Numbered from the stretch's first letter, positions 9,904 to 18,325 are shown. The stretch: DNA of 64,000 nt from PLOWO2-12-38-17 sp963709355 (GCA_963709355.1 CAVPVY010000005.1:2108001-2172000); one strand, 5' to 3'. A program made the numbers and translations. Notes: a model not told the origin generated them from the sequence alone.

Positions 9904-10161
9904 CGAAATAGATGCTTTGTATTTAAAGTTAGGCGATGAGCCTTCGGAAGGAGTTATAGAACTTGTCGAAGGGGTTAATTTAGATACAACTTCGGAGAAC
10001 AAGATAGTGGGCATAGAAATTCTCAATGCCTCAAAGAAAATTGATTTAAAAACAATACTATCTTACACCATTGAGATGGATAAAGATTTAATACCACAAA
10101 AAACCTCCTAAAAGGGTAATTCATTTTTGAATATTTAAAATGCGACACTTGGCTATCTCTT
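9846..10161. repeat. Direct duplication, copy 1 (DUF2283 segment)
   Basis: This segment, from the end of the DUF4258 frame through DUF2283 and about 50 bases beyond its stop, recurs at 10851-11169 with high identity including the non-coding tail. The copies flank an intact antitoxin/ParE pair, so that pair lies between two direct repeats about 1 kb apart. Confidence 0.85.
9884..10111 (+). CDS. DUF2283 family protein
   Basis: This 75-residue protein has the DUF2283 pattern: 'YYDNEIDALYLKL' near the N-terminus and 'VGIEILNASKKI' in the middle. It overlaps the end of the frameshifted DUF4258 gene by 20 bases; the DUF4258-DUF2283 pair is a recurrent toxin-antitoxin-like arrangement of unproven mechanism. 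A second, broken copy of the same segment lies about 1 kb downstream (10891-11119), so the pair has been duplicated. The function is unknown; only the family assignment is supported. Confidence 0.8.
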   Translation: MKVYYDNEIDALYLKLGDEPSEGVIELVEGVNLDTTSENKIVGIEILNASKKIDLKTILSYTIEMDKDLIPQKTS

Positions 10162-10242
10162 CCTGCGTTCGCAAAGTAGCTGAAGTCGCAGTTTTTTGAA
10201 GACAAAGGATTTAATAAATTATTAATGAAAAGGGAGACTTAC

Positions 10243-10473
10243 ATGTCTAAATTTGAAAAACAGATACTTGAGGAAGCCTTGAAATTGCCACCGACAGAAC
10301 GTGCAGAACTTGTTGAGAATCTTTTAGCTAGTTTTGAGTTCCCTTCACGGAAAACTATTGATGACTTATGGGCTCAGGAAGCTGAAAGTCGTATTGATGC
10401 ATTTGAGCGGGGGGAAATAGCTGATATCACGGCAAAAGAAGTATTCGCAAAAATTGAAAAACGCAAAAGATGA
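10243..10473 (+). CDS. Addiction-module antitoxin (Unstab_antitox family)
   Basis: This 76-residue antitoxin has the family pattern 'EEALKLPPTERAELVENLLASFE' in its N-terminal helix region and the typical 'DLWAQEAESRIDAFERGE' in the second half. The ATG at 10243 is preferred over 10225 because an AGGGAG ribosome-binding site lies at 10231-10236, seven bases upstream. It overlaps the ParE-type toxin gene by four bases (ATGA), the usual coupled layout. It should bind and neutralise that toxin and repress the pair's promoter. Confidence 0.88.
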   Translation: MSKFEKQILEEALKLPPTERAELVENLLASFEFPSRKTIDDLWAQEAESRIDAFERGEIADITAKEVFAKIEKRKR

Positions 10474-10778
10474 TCAACGTTAAATTTCTCACTCCAGCAG
10501 AAGCGGAGTTCTTCGATGCTATATCCTATTACAACATACAGAGCGAAGGGCTTGGCTACGAATTTGCGGCAGAAGTAAAGAGAACTATTGGACGAATTAT
10601 TCAATACCCTGAGGCATGGACTAAACTTTCAAAACGTACGCGTCGTTGTAGAACCAATAAATTTCCATATGGAGTAATTTATAAGGTTAAAGAAGAAACA
10701 TTGCTCATTGTAGCAGTAATGCATCTGAGTCGAGAACCGCAGAACTGGAAATCAAGACTCAAAAGCAAAGAATTATAA
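10470..10778 (+). CDS. RelE/ParE-type toxin
   Basis: This 102-residue protein has the ParE/RelE-superfamily layout: an N-terminal 'LTPAEAEFFDAISYYN' helix, central 'RIIQYPEAWTKL' and C-terminal 'FPYGVIYKV' and 'AVMHLSREPQNWKSR'. Toxins of this fold either cleave mRNA at the ribosome (RelE) or inhibit gyrase (ParE); which applies cannot be told. It is coupled to the antitoxin upstream and looks intact. A paralogous module about 1 kb downstream carries a broken toxin of the same type. Confidence 0.88.
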   Translation: MINVKFLTPAEAEFFDAISYYNIQSEGLGYEFAAEVKRTIGRIIQYPEAWTKLSKRTRRCRTNKFPYGVIYKVKEETLLIVAVMHLSREPQNWKSRLKSKEL

Positions 10779-10850
10779 AAAACACTAGCTGCACACTGGA
10801 TATGAATGAGCACAAAAGATACCTGTTTGGTTCTTGAGTGTTTTCTTGCC

Positions 10851-11169
10851 AGTAATAATAAACTATCCCTTGAATAAAAGAAGAAAGAATGCGAAAGTTT
10901 ATTACGATAACGAAATAGATGCCTTGTATTTAAAGTTATGGGATGAGTCGCCAGAAGGAGTTATAGAACTTATCGAAGGGGGTTAATTTAGATACAACTT
11001 CAGAGAACAAGATAGCGGGCATAGAAATTCTCAATGCCTCAAAGAAAATTGATTTAAAAACAATACTATCTTACACCATTGAAATGGATAAAGATTTAAT
11101 ACCACAAAAAACCTTCTAAGAGGGTAATTCGTTTCTGAATATTTAAAATGCGACACCTGGCTATCTCTT
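10851..11169. repeat. Direct duplication, copy 2
   Basis: This is the second copy of the segment at 9846-10161. It has small insertions, including two bases at the former start codon and an extra G in a G run, that destroy the DUF2283 frame. The match continues through the non-coding tail to CTATCTCTT. Confidence 0.85.
10891..11119 (+). pseudogene. DUF2283, broken duplicate
   Basis: Reading from 10891 gives AKVYYDNEIDALYLKL, matching the intact DUF2283 protein at 9884-10111, but the initiator has been replaced by ATGCG, which puts the ATG out of frame. A further G inserted in the run near 10980 shifts the frame before the conserved 'IEILNASKKIDLKT' part. The stop (TAA 11117-11119) matches that of the intact copy. 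This copy is therefore a dead duplicate. Confidence 0.8.
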
Positions 11170-11523
11170 AATGCGTAAAAACTTCTTTTTTTGTAAAGGT
11201 TTTTAACACCCTCTTTATTGTTCGACCGAGCGTTCGTTTGAGCTCACGCCGAAGACTCACGACGAAGCCTGAACCAGCTCAAAGACCCAATTAATAAAGG
11301 GGGAACTAGGAGGTTGTCCGTCTTCTACCAGTATTTATCTGACTTCGAGCATTAAACCAACTTTCCAGACGCAAACAGCAAGATTAAAGACTTGACCCCA
11401 AGAACTCTTCCTTCAACCATTCCCCTTTTAGCTTGACAAACGATATTAACTCTAATATCCTGACAAAAGTATTACAACATAATATAAATAAATTTTACGC
11501 TAAAATAATAAGAAGGGGGCATT
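11170..11523. other. Intergenic region with a hairpin repeat
   Basis: There is no gene in these 354 bases. CCCTCTTTATT (11209-11219) and AATAAAGGGGG (11293-11303) form the arms of an imperfect inverted repeat around a GC-richer centre, resembling the small non-coding palindromic elements elsewhere in the window. The last bases contain AGAAGGGGGC, which gives the ribosome-binding site of the next antitoxin gene. Confidence 0.5.
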
Positions 11524-11754
11524 ATGGCAGCAAAAACAACCGAACTTATTTCACTGGTTGAGTCTTTACCGGTAGATATCAAGACAAAATTGATTGAAAA
11601 GATACTAAATAGTTTACATCCTTCACAGAAGGAGATAGATGAGTTATGGGCAAAAGAGGCAGAAAAAAGGGTTGAAGATATAAAAACTGGAAAGATAGAA
11701 ACAATTTCAGGCAAAGAGATTTTTAAAGAAATTCATAAAAAATTTAATAAATGA
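11524..11754 (+). CDS. Addiction-module antitoxin, second module
   Basis: This 76-residue antitoxin is paralogous to the one at 10243-10473: 'LISLVESLPVDIKTKLIEKIL' followed by 'EIDELWAKEAEKRVEDIKTGK'. A strong GGGGG-containing ribosome-binding site lies six to ten bases before the ATG. Its stop overlaps the start of a ParE-type toxin frame (ATGA at 11751-11754), but that toxin has a premature stop. The antitoxin frame itself is intact and could still act in trans on the first module; that is speculation. Confidence 0.85.
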   Translation: MAAKTTELISLVESLPVDIKTKLIEKILNSLHPSQKEIDELWAKEAEKRVEDIKTGKIETISGKEIFKEIHKKFNK

Positions 11755-12026
11755 AATATTCTTTTCATCCTGATGCGAAAAGGGAGTTATTTGAGGCGAT
11801 AAATTATTATGATGAATGCCAGGAAGGACTTGGTTTTGAGTTTGCTAGAGAAATATATTCCACCATCCAGCGAATTATTCACTTCCCTGAAGCATAGTCT
11901 AAGTTGTCAAAGAATACAAGAAGATGCCTTACGAATCGATTCCCATACGGTGTTATTTACCAAATAACAGAAAAAGAGATTATAATAATTTCTATTATGC
12001 AGTTAAATCGGAAACCTAACTACTAG
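11751..12026 (+). pseudogene. ParE-type toxin with a single nonsense codon
   Basis: The frame runs for 91 codons with one in-frame TAG at 11895-11897. It falls exactly where the intact paralogue (10470-10778) has the Trp of 'YPEAWTKLS', so one TGG-to-TAG change explains it. Before it lie 'KRELFEAINYYDECQEGLGFEFA', and after it 'RFPYGVIYQITEKEIIIISIMQLNRKPNY'. The rest is well conserved, so inactivation looks recent. The partner antitoxin remains intact just upstream. Confidence 0.85.
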
Positions 12027-12276
12027 AAAAAAAGGATAAAATAAGCATACACTTTTGGTCTTAAATTGGGTTTAGCTTCGATTAATTTAACCTACCTGTC
12101 TTCATGCTGTTTTAGCCTATTTAACAGGACAAAACATCTCGGTTCAATCTGCAAGATTGAACCAGCCAAGGACGCATATCATTTGTCAATAATAAAGATT
12201 TGACCCCTTTCTTGTAGGGTGGACTTCGTCGTGAGCGCTCAATCGAACGATAAACCCCACGCTACCTTGATCGTGG

Positions 12277-15200
12277 TTAATAACTATTATACAGGTCAAG
12301 CACCTCCTGATCGGTCATAGCACGGCCATAGATGCGTACCTCATCAATGCCACCCTGCCACACCCCATGCGTATTATTATCTGCCCTCTTCCCTATCCGC
12401 AGGTTTGTCCCCGCCTTATACCTTATATTGGAAGGGACGCTTGTGGTGTCCGAAGCAACCATTACCCCGTTTACATACAACCGGGCATGTTGTGTGGGAC
12501 TAAATACCCCCACCACATGGGTCCACTGGTTAAGATTGTTCGCAAAGAACCCATTGAGGGTTGCCAGTGCACTATTCCCGGCGTTATCATAGACCAGGAA
12601 CTGCATCCTGTCAAGTGACCCATAATTGTACCCCAGCGTCCACCCCCTTACCAGCGAGGCGGTACTGTCCCAGTCATAGGTCGTGGCAATGATACGTCCC
12701 ACCCCACTGGGCGCGGCCTTCGGATACACCCAGGCGCTCACCGTCAACGCACCCGTTATCCCAAGATTGGTGCTGAAGTCCACCGAGTCATTTACCCCGT
12801 CAAACGTAAGCCCGTTCCCGCTCTTCCCCGTCGTCCATGTTGCACCATTTATCGTACCATTGTTCCCGTTGCCTGATGAGTCCGATGTAACGGTACCGCT
12901 TCCCTCCTCAAACTGATAGTTTGCCTGTGCATCATCCGCCGTCGGTGTTGGTGAAGGTGTTACGGTGGGGGTGGGCGTCGGCGATGGAGAAGGAGAAGGC
13001 GTCGGTGTTGGTGAAGGTGTTACGGTTGGCGTTGGCGTCGGCGATGGAGAAGGTGTTACGATTGGCGTTGGCGAAGGAGAAGGCGTCGGTGTTGGTGACA
13101 CACCGTTATAAAGATCCTGTACCTCCTGATCGGTCATAGCACGGTCATAGATGCGTACCTCATCAATGCCACCCTGCCACACCCCATGCGTATTATTATC
13201 TGCCCTCTTCCCTATCCGCAGGTTTGTCCCCGCCTTATACCTTATATTGGAAGGGACGCTTGTGGTGTCCGAAGCAACCATTACCCCGTTTACATACAAC
13301 CGGGCATGTTGTGTGGGACTAAATACCCCCACCACATGGGTCCACTGGTTAAGATTGTTCGCAAAGAACCCATTGAGGGTTGCCAGTGCACTATTCCCGG
13401 CGTTATCATAGACCAGGAACTGCATCCTGTCAAGTGACCCATAATTGTACCCCAGCGTCCACCCCCTTACCAGCGAGGCGGTACCGTCCCAGTCATAGGT
13501 CGTGGCAATGATACGTCCCACCCCAGTGGGCGCGGCCTTCGGATACACCCATGCGCTCACCGTCAATGCCCCTGTTATCCCCAGATTGCTGCTAAAGTCT
13601 ACCGAGTCATTCACACCGTCAAAGTCAAGGCCGTTTCCTGTCTTTCCCGTCGTCCATGTCGCACCATTTATCGTCCCATTGTTCCCGTTCCCTGATGAGT
13701 CTGTGGCAGTTGTCCCGCTACCCTCACTAAATTTATAGTTCGCCTTCGAATCATCCACAGCAGGCGTTGGTGAAGGTGTTACGGTGGGGGTGGGCGTCGG
13801 CGATGGAGAAGGTGTTACGATTGGCGTTGGCGAAGGAGAAGGCGTCGGTGTTGGTGAAGGTGTTACGGTCGGCGTTGGCGATGGAGAAGGCGTTGGTGTT
13901 GGTGAAGGTGTGGGTGTGCTGGTAGGGGTGGGAGTTTGTGGGGGTGCTTCTCCAAGGATAATGTCTCCCAGTGCCGATGTATCCAGATAATTATTTGCCG
14001 TTCCCCTCCACATTGCCTGCCCGTCACGACCTCCCCCGTTATCGTCGTCATTATACCCCACACTGAAGCCAAGGATCATACCCGCCGTGGGGGTAATCCC
14101 CAGATTGCTCCACGGTATGGCCAGTTCTATGCTATACCCGCCAGAAATTGGCGCCCAGCCGTGCAACACCCCCGTTTTCTTGCCATGTTTCTCAAAGAGG
14201 GTTGAATCGTTCCACCCCTTGATGAACTGACGGTCGTAACTATCGTAGGTCGTACTGTGGTTATGGTCTCCATCAATATAGATCTCGACACTATCATCTT
14301 CATGCACATACGTTGAATCATTGTAAAGGTTGTCGTCCAGTACCTCCATGCCTACGTACAAGTAGGCACTATCCCAGAGCACCCCGAACTTTGCGGTGTT
14401 GTTCGTCGTCCCAATGACCACATTACTCACATCGGTTGCAATGTCCCAGGCCGATTCGTCTAAGTTTCCATCCACAGTCAGATTCGTGCTCACATAAGGC
14501 ACGGCCACCGGATTTGCGGAAAGATTACTGTCGAACTTTGATACAAAGGCATCAGAATAATAACCACTATAAGAAGTATCATAAGCACCTGGAGTTGTTG
14601 GAAAGTTTGATGACTCAGTATCACCCGTCACATAGACATTTCCTCCTGCGTCTATCGCTATAGAATTGCCTTTCCCATAACCAGATCCTTCCAAATATGT
14701 GGAGGCAAGGAGGCTTGTTAAATCCCCATCGAGCTTTGATACAAAGGCAACATAATAACCACCGGCACTATAAGAAGTATCATAAGCACCTTGAGTTGTT
14801 GGAAAGTCCGATGAATAAGTCCAACCAGTTACATAGATATTCCCACCGGAGTCTATGGCTATGGCAGTAGCATAATCCCCATTCTTCTCGTTTCCTCCCA
14901 GAGATGTGGAGGCAAGGAGGCTTGTCAACGCACCATCGAGCTTTGACACAAAGGCATTGCCATCATAATCACCATTAAAAGAAGTATCATAAGCACCACT
15001 GGTTGTTGGAAAATCTGATGAGTTGGCTGAGCCAGTTACATAGACATTTCCCCCTGTGTCTATGGCTATGGCATTACCTCCATCATACCAGTTTCCTCCA
15101 AGATATGTGGAAGCAATGAGGCTTGTTAGATCACCATTGAGCTTCGATACAAAGGCATCGTAATAAACATTATAAGAAGTATCATAGGCACCCGCGGTGG

Positions 15201-15486
15201 TTGGAAAGTCTGATGACTCAGTAGAACCAGTTACATAGACATTTCCCCCGGAGTCTATGGCTATAGCAGTGCCAGAATCAGGGCCATATGGCAGCTGTCC
15301 TCCTAAAAAGGTGGAGGCAAGGAGGCTGGTTAAATCACCATTGAGCTTTGATACAAAGGCATCACCACCACCATTATAAGAAGTATCATAAGCACCAGGG
15401 GTTGTGGGAAAGTTTCTTGAAGCCCAACCAGTCACATAGACATATCCCCCGGAGTCTATGGCTATAGCATTGATAGAAACCTCCAC
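12277..15486 (-). CDS. Giant SBBP-repeat surface protein, C-terminal segment (frame 3 of 3)
   Basis: This is the 3' part of one gene (18149-12277). In order it holds five or six SBBP repeats ('AIAIDSGGNVYVTGxTxSSDFPTT' type, about residues 1-330), a CBM9-like carbohydrate-binding domain ('DGNLDESAWDIA' to about 510), a PT/PS-rich linker, a LamG-like domain, a second PT linker and a second nearly identical LamG domain. The initial ATG is not the true start: the SBBP pattern continues upstream in another frame. At 15477-15479 there are three A bases on the plus strand where the sister repeat near 16785 has two; removing one joins the frames. The protein is presumably secreted and exposed on the cell surface or in the matrix. 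Confidence 0.8.
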   Translation of the reverse strand: MEVSINAIAIDSGGYVYVTGWASRNFPTTPGAYDTSYNGGGDAFVSKLNGDLTSLLASTFLGGQLPYGPDSGTAIAIDSGGNVYVTGSTESSDFPTTAGAYDTSYNVYYDAFVSKLNGDLTSLIASTYLGGNWYDGGNAIAIDTGGNVYVTGSANSSDFPTTSGAYDTSFNGDYDGNAFVSKLDGALTSLLASTSLGGNEKNGDYATAIAIDSGGNIYVTGWTYSSDFPTTQGAYDTSYSAGGYYVAFVSKLDGDLTSLLASTYLEGSGYGKGNSIAIDAGGNVYVTGDTESSNFPTTPGAYDTSYSGYYSDAFVSKFDSNLSANPVAVPYVSTNLTVDGNLDESAWDIATDVSNVVIGTTNNTAKFGVLWDSAYLYVGMEVLDDNLYNDSTYVHEDDSVEIYIDGDHNHSTTYDSYDRQFIKGWNDSTLFEKHGKKTGVLHGWAPISGGYSIELAIPWSNLGITPTAGMILGFSVGYNDDDNGGGRDGQAMWRGTANNYLDTSALGDIILGEAPPQTPTPTSTPTPSPTPTPSPSPTPTVTPSPTPTPSPSPTPIVTPSPSPTPTPTVTPSPTPAVDDSKANYKFSEGSGTTATDSSGNGNNGTINGATWTTGKTGNGLDFDGVNDSVDFSSNLGITGALTVSAWVYPKAAPTGVGRIIATTYDWDGTASLVRGWTLGYNYGSLDRMQFLVYDNAGNSALATLNGFFANNLNQWTHVVGVFSPTQHARLYVNGVMVASDTTSVPSNIRYKAGTNLRIGKRADNNTHGVWQGGIDEVRIYDRAMTDQEVQDLYNGVSPTPTPSPSPTPIVTPSPSPTPTPTVTPSPTPTPSPSPSPTPTPTVTPSPTPTADDAQANYQFEEGSGTVTSDSSGNGNNGTINGATWTTGKSGNGLTFDGVNDSVDFSTNLGITGALTVSAWVYPKAAPSGVGRIIATTYDWDSTASLVRGWTLGYNYGSLDRMQFLVYDNAGNSALATLNGFFANNLNQWTHVVGVFSPTQHARLYVNGVMVASDTTSVPSNIRYKAGTNLRIGKRADNNTHGVWQGGIDEVRIYGRAMTDQEVLDLYNSY
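12303..12720. repeat. LamG-coding direct repeat, copy 1
   Basis: This segment is almost identical in DNA sequence to 13122-13539, an offset of 819 bases. Only a few differences were seen (for example ggtactgtcc versus ggtaccgtcc). It encodes most of the second LamG-like domain. Near-identity at silent sites points to recent duplication or gene conversion. Confidence 0.85.
13122..13539. repeat. LamG-coding direct repeat, copy 2
   Basis: Partner of 12303-12720, encoding most of the first LamG-like domain. A PT/PS-rich linker built from GGTGTTGGTGAAGG-like units lies between the copies and could also promote recombination. Confidence 0.85.
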
Positions 15487-17116
15487 TCAAAGATTTAGAG
15501 GCAAGGAGGCTGGTTAAATCACCATTTAGTTTTGATACTGTATCATCACCAGCCACATAGATATTTCCCCCTGCGTCTATAGCTATAGCATTGCCAGCAT
15601 CACTGCCAGTCCCTCCTAGATATGTGGACGAAAGGAGGGTGGTTAAATCACTATTTAGCTTTGATACGAAGACATCAAAATCATAACCATTAAAAGAAGT
15701 ATCATAAGCACCAATGGTTGTTGGAAAGTTTGTTGACCCAGTAGAACCAGTTACATAGACATATCCCCCGGAGTCTATGGCGATAGCATTCCCAGAATCA
15801 CGGCCATCGCCAGTCCCCCCCAAATATGTAGATGCAAGCAGACTTAAATCGCCACTAAGTTTTGATACAAAGGCATCACCATAACCACCATTAAAAGAGG
15901 TATCATAGGCACCCGATGTGGTTGGAAAGTCTGCTGAGTTAGTATAACCAGTCACATAGATATTTCCCCATGCATCTATAGATATAGCTATAATAGAATT
16001 ACCATGCTCAGAAGAAGATCCTCCAAGATATGCGGAAGCAAGGAGGCTGGTTAAATCTCCATTTAGCTTCTCTACAGAGACATAGCTCTCATAACCAATT
16101 GTAGATTGATAATAACTAGCGACACATATATTTCCACTTGAGTCTATGGCTAAAGAGTTAGCATAGGTATTGGAATCATCTCCTCCCAGATAAGTGGAAG
16201 CAAGGAGGTTGGTTAAATCTCCATTTAGCTCAGACACAAAACCAACATTTTCAGCACGACAATCTCCGCTATCATAGTCAGAACAGAAAGATGTTTTATA
16301 AGCACCGGGGGTTGTTGGAAAGTCGTCCCGTGAATAAGTATAACCAGCCACATAGACATTTCCCCCGGAGTCTATCGCTATAGAATTGACCTGATCATTG
16401 TCAGATCCTCCCAGAGAGGTGGAAGCAAGGAGGCTGGTTAATGCACCATTGAGCTTTGATACAAAGGCATCATCACCATTAAAAGACGTATCATAAGCGC
16501 CCGGAGTTGTTGGAAAGTCTGATGACCAGGTCCAACCAGTTACATAGATATTTCCCCAGGAGTCTATCGCTATAGCATTGGCCTGATCACCGTAATATCC
16601 TCCCAGATATGTGGAGGCAAGCAGGCTTGTTAAATCCCCACCGAGCTTCGATACAAAGGCATCACCATCACCACCATTAAAAGAGGTATCATAGGCACCC
16701 GATGTGGTTGGAAAGTCTGCTGAATTAGTATAACCAGTCACATAGATATTTCCCCCTGCGCCAATGGCAATGGCATTGATAGAACCTCCACTCAAAGATT
16801 TAGAGGCAAGGAGGCTTGTTAAATCACCATTTAGTTTTGATACTGTATCATCGCCAGCCACATAGATATTTTCCTCTGTGTCTATAGTTATGGCATCGAT
16901 AGATACTCCTAAATATGTGGAAGCAAGTAAGTTTGTTAAATCACCATTGAACTTCGATACAAAGCCGCCACCAGAAGTATTATAAGCACCAGTGGTTGTG
17001 GGAAAATCTAATGATTGAGTTTCGCCAGCCACATAAATGTTCCCACTGGAATCTATGGCTATAGCATTGCCAGAATCAAAACCAGAATCCGGATCCTCCC
17101 AAATATGTGGACTCAA
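15386..17116 (-). CDS. Giant SBBP-repeat surface protein, middle segment (frame 2 of 3)
   Basis: This 576-codon stretch consists almost entirely of SBBP repeats, each about 45-60 residues, with the core 'NAIAIDSxGNIYVxGxTxSxDFPTTxGAYDTS' split by 'FVSKLNGDLTSLLASTYLGG'. Such repeats are thought to build beta-propeller blades. At its upstream end the conserved 'STYLGGSG' is reached from the N-terminal frame across an extra T (minus strand) at 17086-17087. At its downstream end the reading leaves the repeat pattern ('GGFYQCYSHRLRGICL') at the 15.48-kb insertion. It is not an independent gene: there is no start signal of its own. Confidence 0.8.
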   Translation of the reverse strand: MSPHIWEDPDSGFDSGNAIAIDSSGNIYVAGETQSLDFPTTTGAYNTSGGGFVSKFNGDLTNLLASTYLGVSIDAITIDTEENIYVAGDDTVSKLNGDLTSLLASKSLSGGSINAIAIGAGGNIYVTGYTNSADFPTTSGAYDTSFNGGDGDAFVSKLGGDLTSLLASTYLGGYYGDQANAIAIDSWGNIYVTGWTWSSDFPTTPGAYDTSFNGDDAFVSKLNGALTSLLASTSLGGSDNDQVNSIAIDSGGNVYVAGYTYSRDDFPTTPGAYKTSFCSDYDSGDCRAENVGFVSELNGDLTNLLASTYLGGDDSNTYANSLAIDSSGNICVASYYQSTIGYESYVSVEKLNGDLTSLLASAYLGGSSSEHGNSIIAISIDAWGNIYVTGYTNSADFPTTSGAYDTSFNGGYGDAFVSKLSGDLSLLASTYLGGTGDGRDSGNAIAIDSGGYVYVTGSTGSTNFPTTIGAYDTSFNGYDFDVFVSKLNSDLTTLLSSTYLGGTGSDAGNAIAIDAGGNIYVAGDDTVSKLNGDLTSLLASKSLSGGFYQCYSHRLRGICLCDWLGFKKLSHNPWCL

Positions 17117-18149
17117 GGAGGGGGTCTATTACAAGCCCCTGTGTCCTGTCGTAGTCTTCAAGTTTAAAACTATACTCATTACCTATTACAACATAAGCAG
17201 TCTCAATGTATTGTCTGTCCCTGAGATCCCCCTCACCCCTACCCTTTCCCGCAAGGGGAGCGGAAGAAATGTTTCCTGTTGTCGTAGGAGAAGGAACTTT
17301 GGGTTCCTGATAGACTATGGGTTTTGTGAACTTGACGGTACCTAACGCCGTCTCTGCCTCAAGCTGCCCTTCCTCATTCACCCTTAATGCCTTTGCCCCG
17401 CTCAGCTTTACCTTTATTACCCCCGGGTCTGCGCCAAGCTTCACATAAAAGAGTTTTTCAACGTTATTCCCATACGCCTTCAGCTTGAGTTCTATCCCCT
17501 CGTACACCTCCCCAAGCGTCACCACCTCATACGTCTGGATATTGGTCTTCCACTTCGATGGATCATTTCCCCTCAAGTCGTTTACCGTTGTTATGGCCCT
17601 CATTTCCCCTTGTATCTTATTAATCCTGCCGCCGATAATCTCCTCTTTCAGGACTACACCCCTTGCCCCTTTTTCATGTTTAGCATCAGAAGTGTTTTGT
17701 TTCCTTTTGTGCTGATGGTCTGCCTGTCCTGAAGAATCGAGCGCGGGTGAGGAATGATGCACATCATCAAATCCCCCTGCATTTCCCTTTACGAAAGGGG
17801 GAGTAACTCTTCCCTTTTCCCCTTTGTTCATGGGGGATTTGTGAGGATTTACCGGTCTATTGTGGGCATGGGCATCGGCATCGGCTCCTGCATTTTTACG
17901 ATGGGGCAGGGAATAGACAATTTCCCCGTCTTTTGTGACAAACACCGTTCCCCCGAATGTGTTGGCGTAAAACGCCACCTTCTCATCCGTTTGTCCCTCA
18001 TTGGCAATGAAAGGCATCTGCAGTTTCTTTGTCCTTTGGATAACCTCTTCCTTTGATGGTTTGCCTGTATCAGCCAGGAGGATTTTGGAGAAAAACAAGA
18101 CCAACAAAAGAACCGCAGATACTATAAAGACCTTGCTTTCCCTTTTCAT
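17076..18149 (-). CDS. Giant SBBP-repeat surface protein, N-terminal segment with signal peptide
   Basis: The ATG at 18149 follows a strong AGGAGGAT ribosome-binding site (18157-18164). Residues 1-26 are a signal peptide (basic start, then a hydrophobic run ending at ALAD-like 'LLADTG'). Next comes a DUF7948-type domain ('FIANEGQTDEKVAFYANTFGG', about residues 45-75) and a low-complexity linker made from an in-frame palindromic repeat. Further 'YEGIELKLKAYGNNVEKLFYV' and 'GLVIDPLLESTYLGGSG' lead into the SBBP array. Without the two inserted bases the whole gene is 5871 bases, exactly 1957 codons. The leader carries a c-di-GMP riboswitch, suggesting control with biofilm or surface traits. Confidence 0.85.
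   Translation of the reverse strand: MKRESKVFIVSAVLLLVLFFSKILLADTGKPSKEEVIQRTKKLQMPFIANEGQTDEKVAFYANTFGGTVFVTKDGEIVYSLPHRKNAGADADAHAHNRPVNPHKSPMNKGEKGRVTPPFVKGNAGGFDDVHHSSPALDSSGQADHQHKRKQNTSDAKHEKGARGVVLKEEIIGGRINKIQGEMRAITTVNDLRGNDPSKWKTNIQTYEVVTLGEVYEGIELKLKAYGNNVEKLFYVKLGADPGVIKVKLSGAKALRVNEEGQLEAETALGTVKFTKPIVYQEPKVPSPTTTGNISSAPLAGKGRGEGDLRDRQYIETAYVVIGNEYSFKLEDYDRTQGLVIDPLLESTYLGGSGFWF
17229..17262. repeat. In-frame palindromic element in the giant gene
   Basis: The plus strand reads CCTCACCCCTACCC-TTTCCCGC-AAGGGGAG, a familiar dispersed palindrome, translated in frame on the minus strand as APLAGKGRGEGDLRD. It sits between conserved parts of the DUF7948-like region without breaking the frame. 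Confidence 0.6.
17769..17840. repeat. In-frame palindromic element encoding a linker
   Basis: AAATCCCCC (17769-17777) and GGGGGATTT (17832-17840) are perfect terminal inverted arms, with an inner CCCTTT/AAAGGG hairpin. On the minus strand it is translated in frame as a linker containing KSPMNKGEKG and TPPFVKGN, typical translations of non-coding palindromes. It has been inserted in the exported protein near residue 110 without loss of frame. Confidence 0.7.
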
Positions 18150-18239
18150 CTTACTATCCTCCTTTTATTGACTATCTGAAAACCCGTATCTCACAATTCA
18201 CACTACTTTGAAACTACAAAATACTTTAATACGGGACTT

Positions 18240-18325
18240 TGGCCGACCACACCTGTCCTCGACCTGGATCGGGGAAGGGTTCGGCGCTACATTTTCATGT
18301 TTCCCCTTGCGCCCTGAGGGAATGA
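18240..18325 (-). other. Candidate structured leader RNA with pseudoknot potential
   Basis: On the minus strand GGCGC (around 18310) can pair with GCGCC (around 18285), and the enclosed AAGGGGAA can pair with the following TTCCCC, an H-type pseudoknot. A hairpin ACAT-GAAA-ATGT lies inside and GGAC/GTCC pair further on. It lies between the riboswitch terminator and the start codon of the giant gene. I do not recognise the class; a diverged further GEMM-like aptamer is possible because of the GAAA-capped hairpin. Confidence 0.35.

Noticed and set aside
13784..13990. Glycine/valine-rich plus-strand gene
   Set aside because: It is the antisense of the PT/PS-rich linker of the giant protein.
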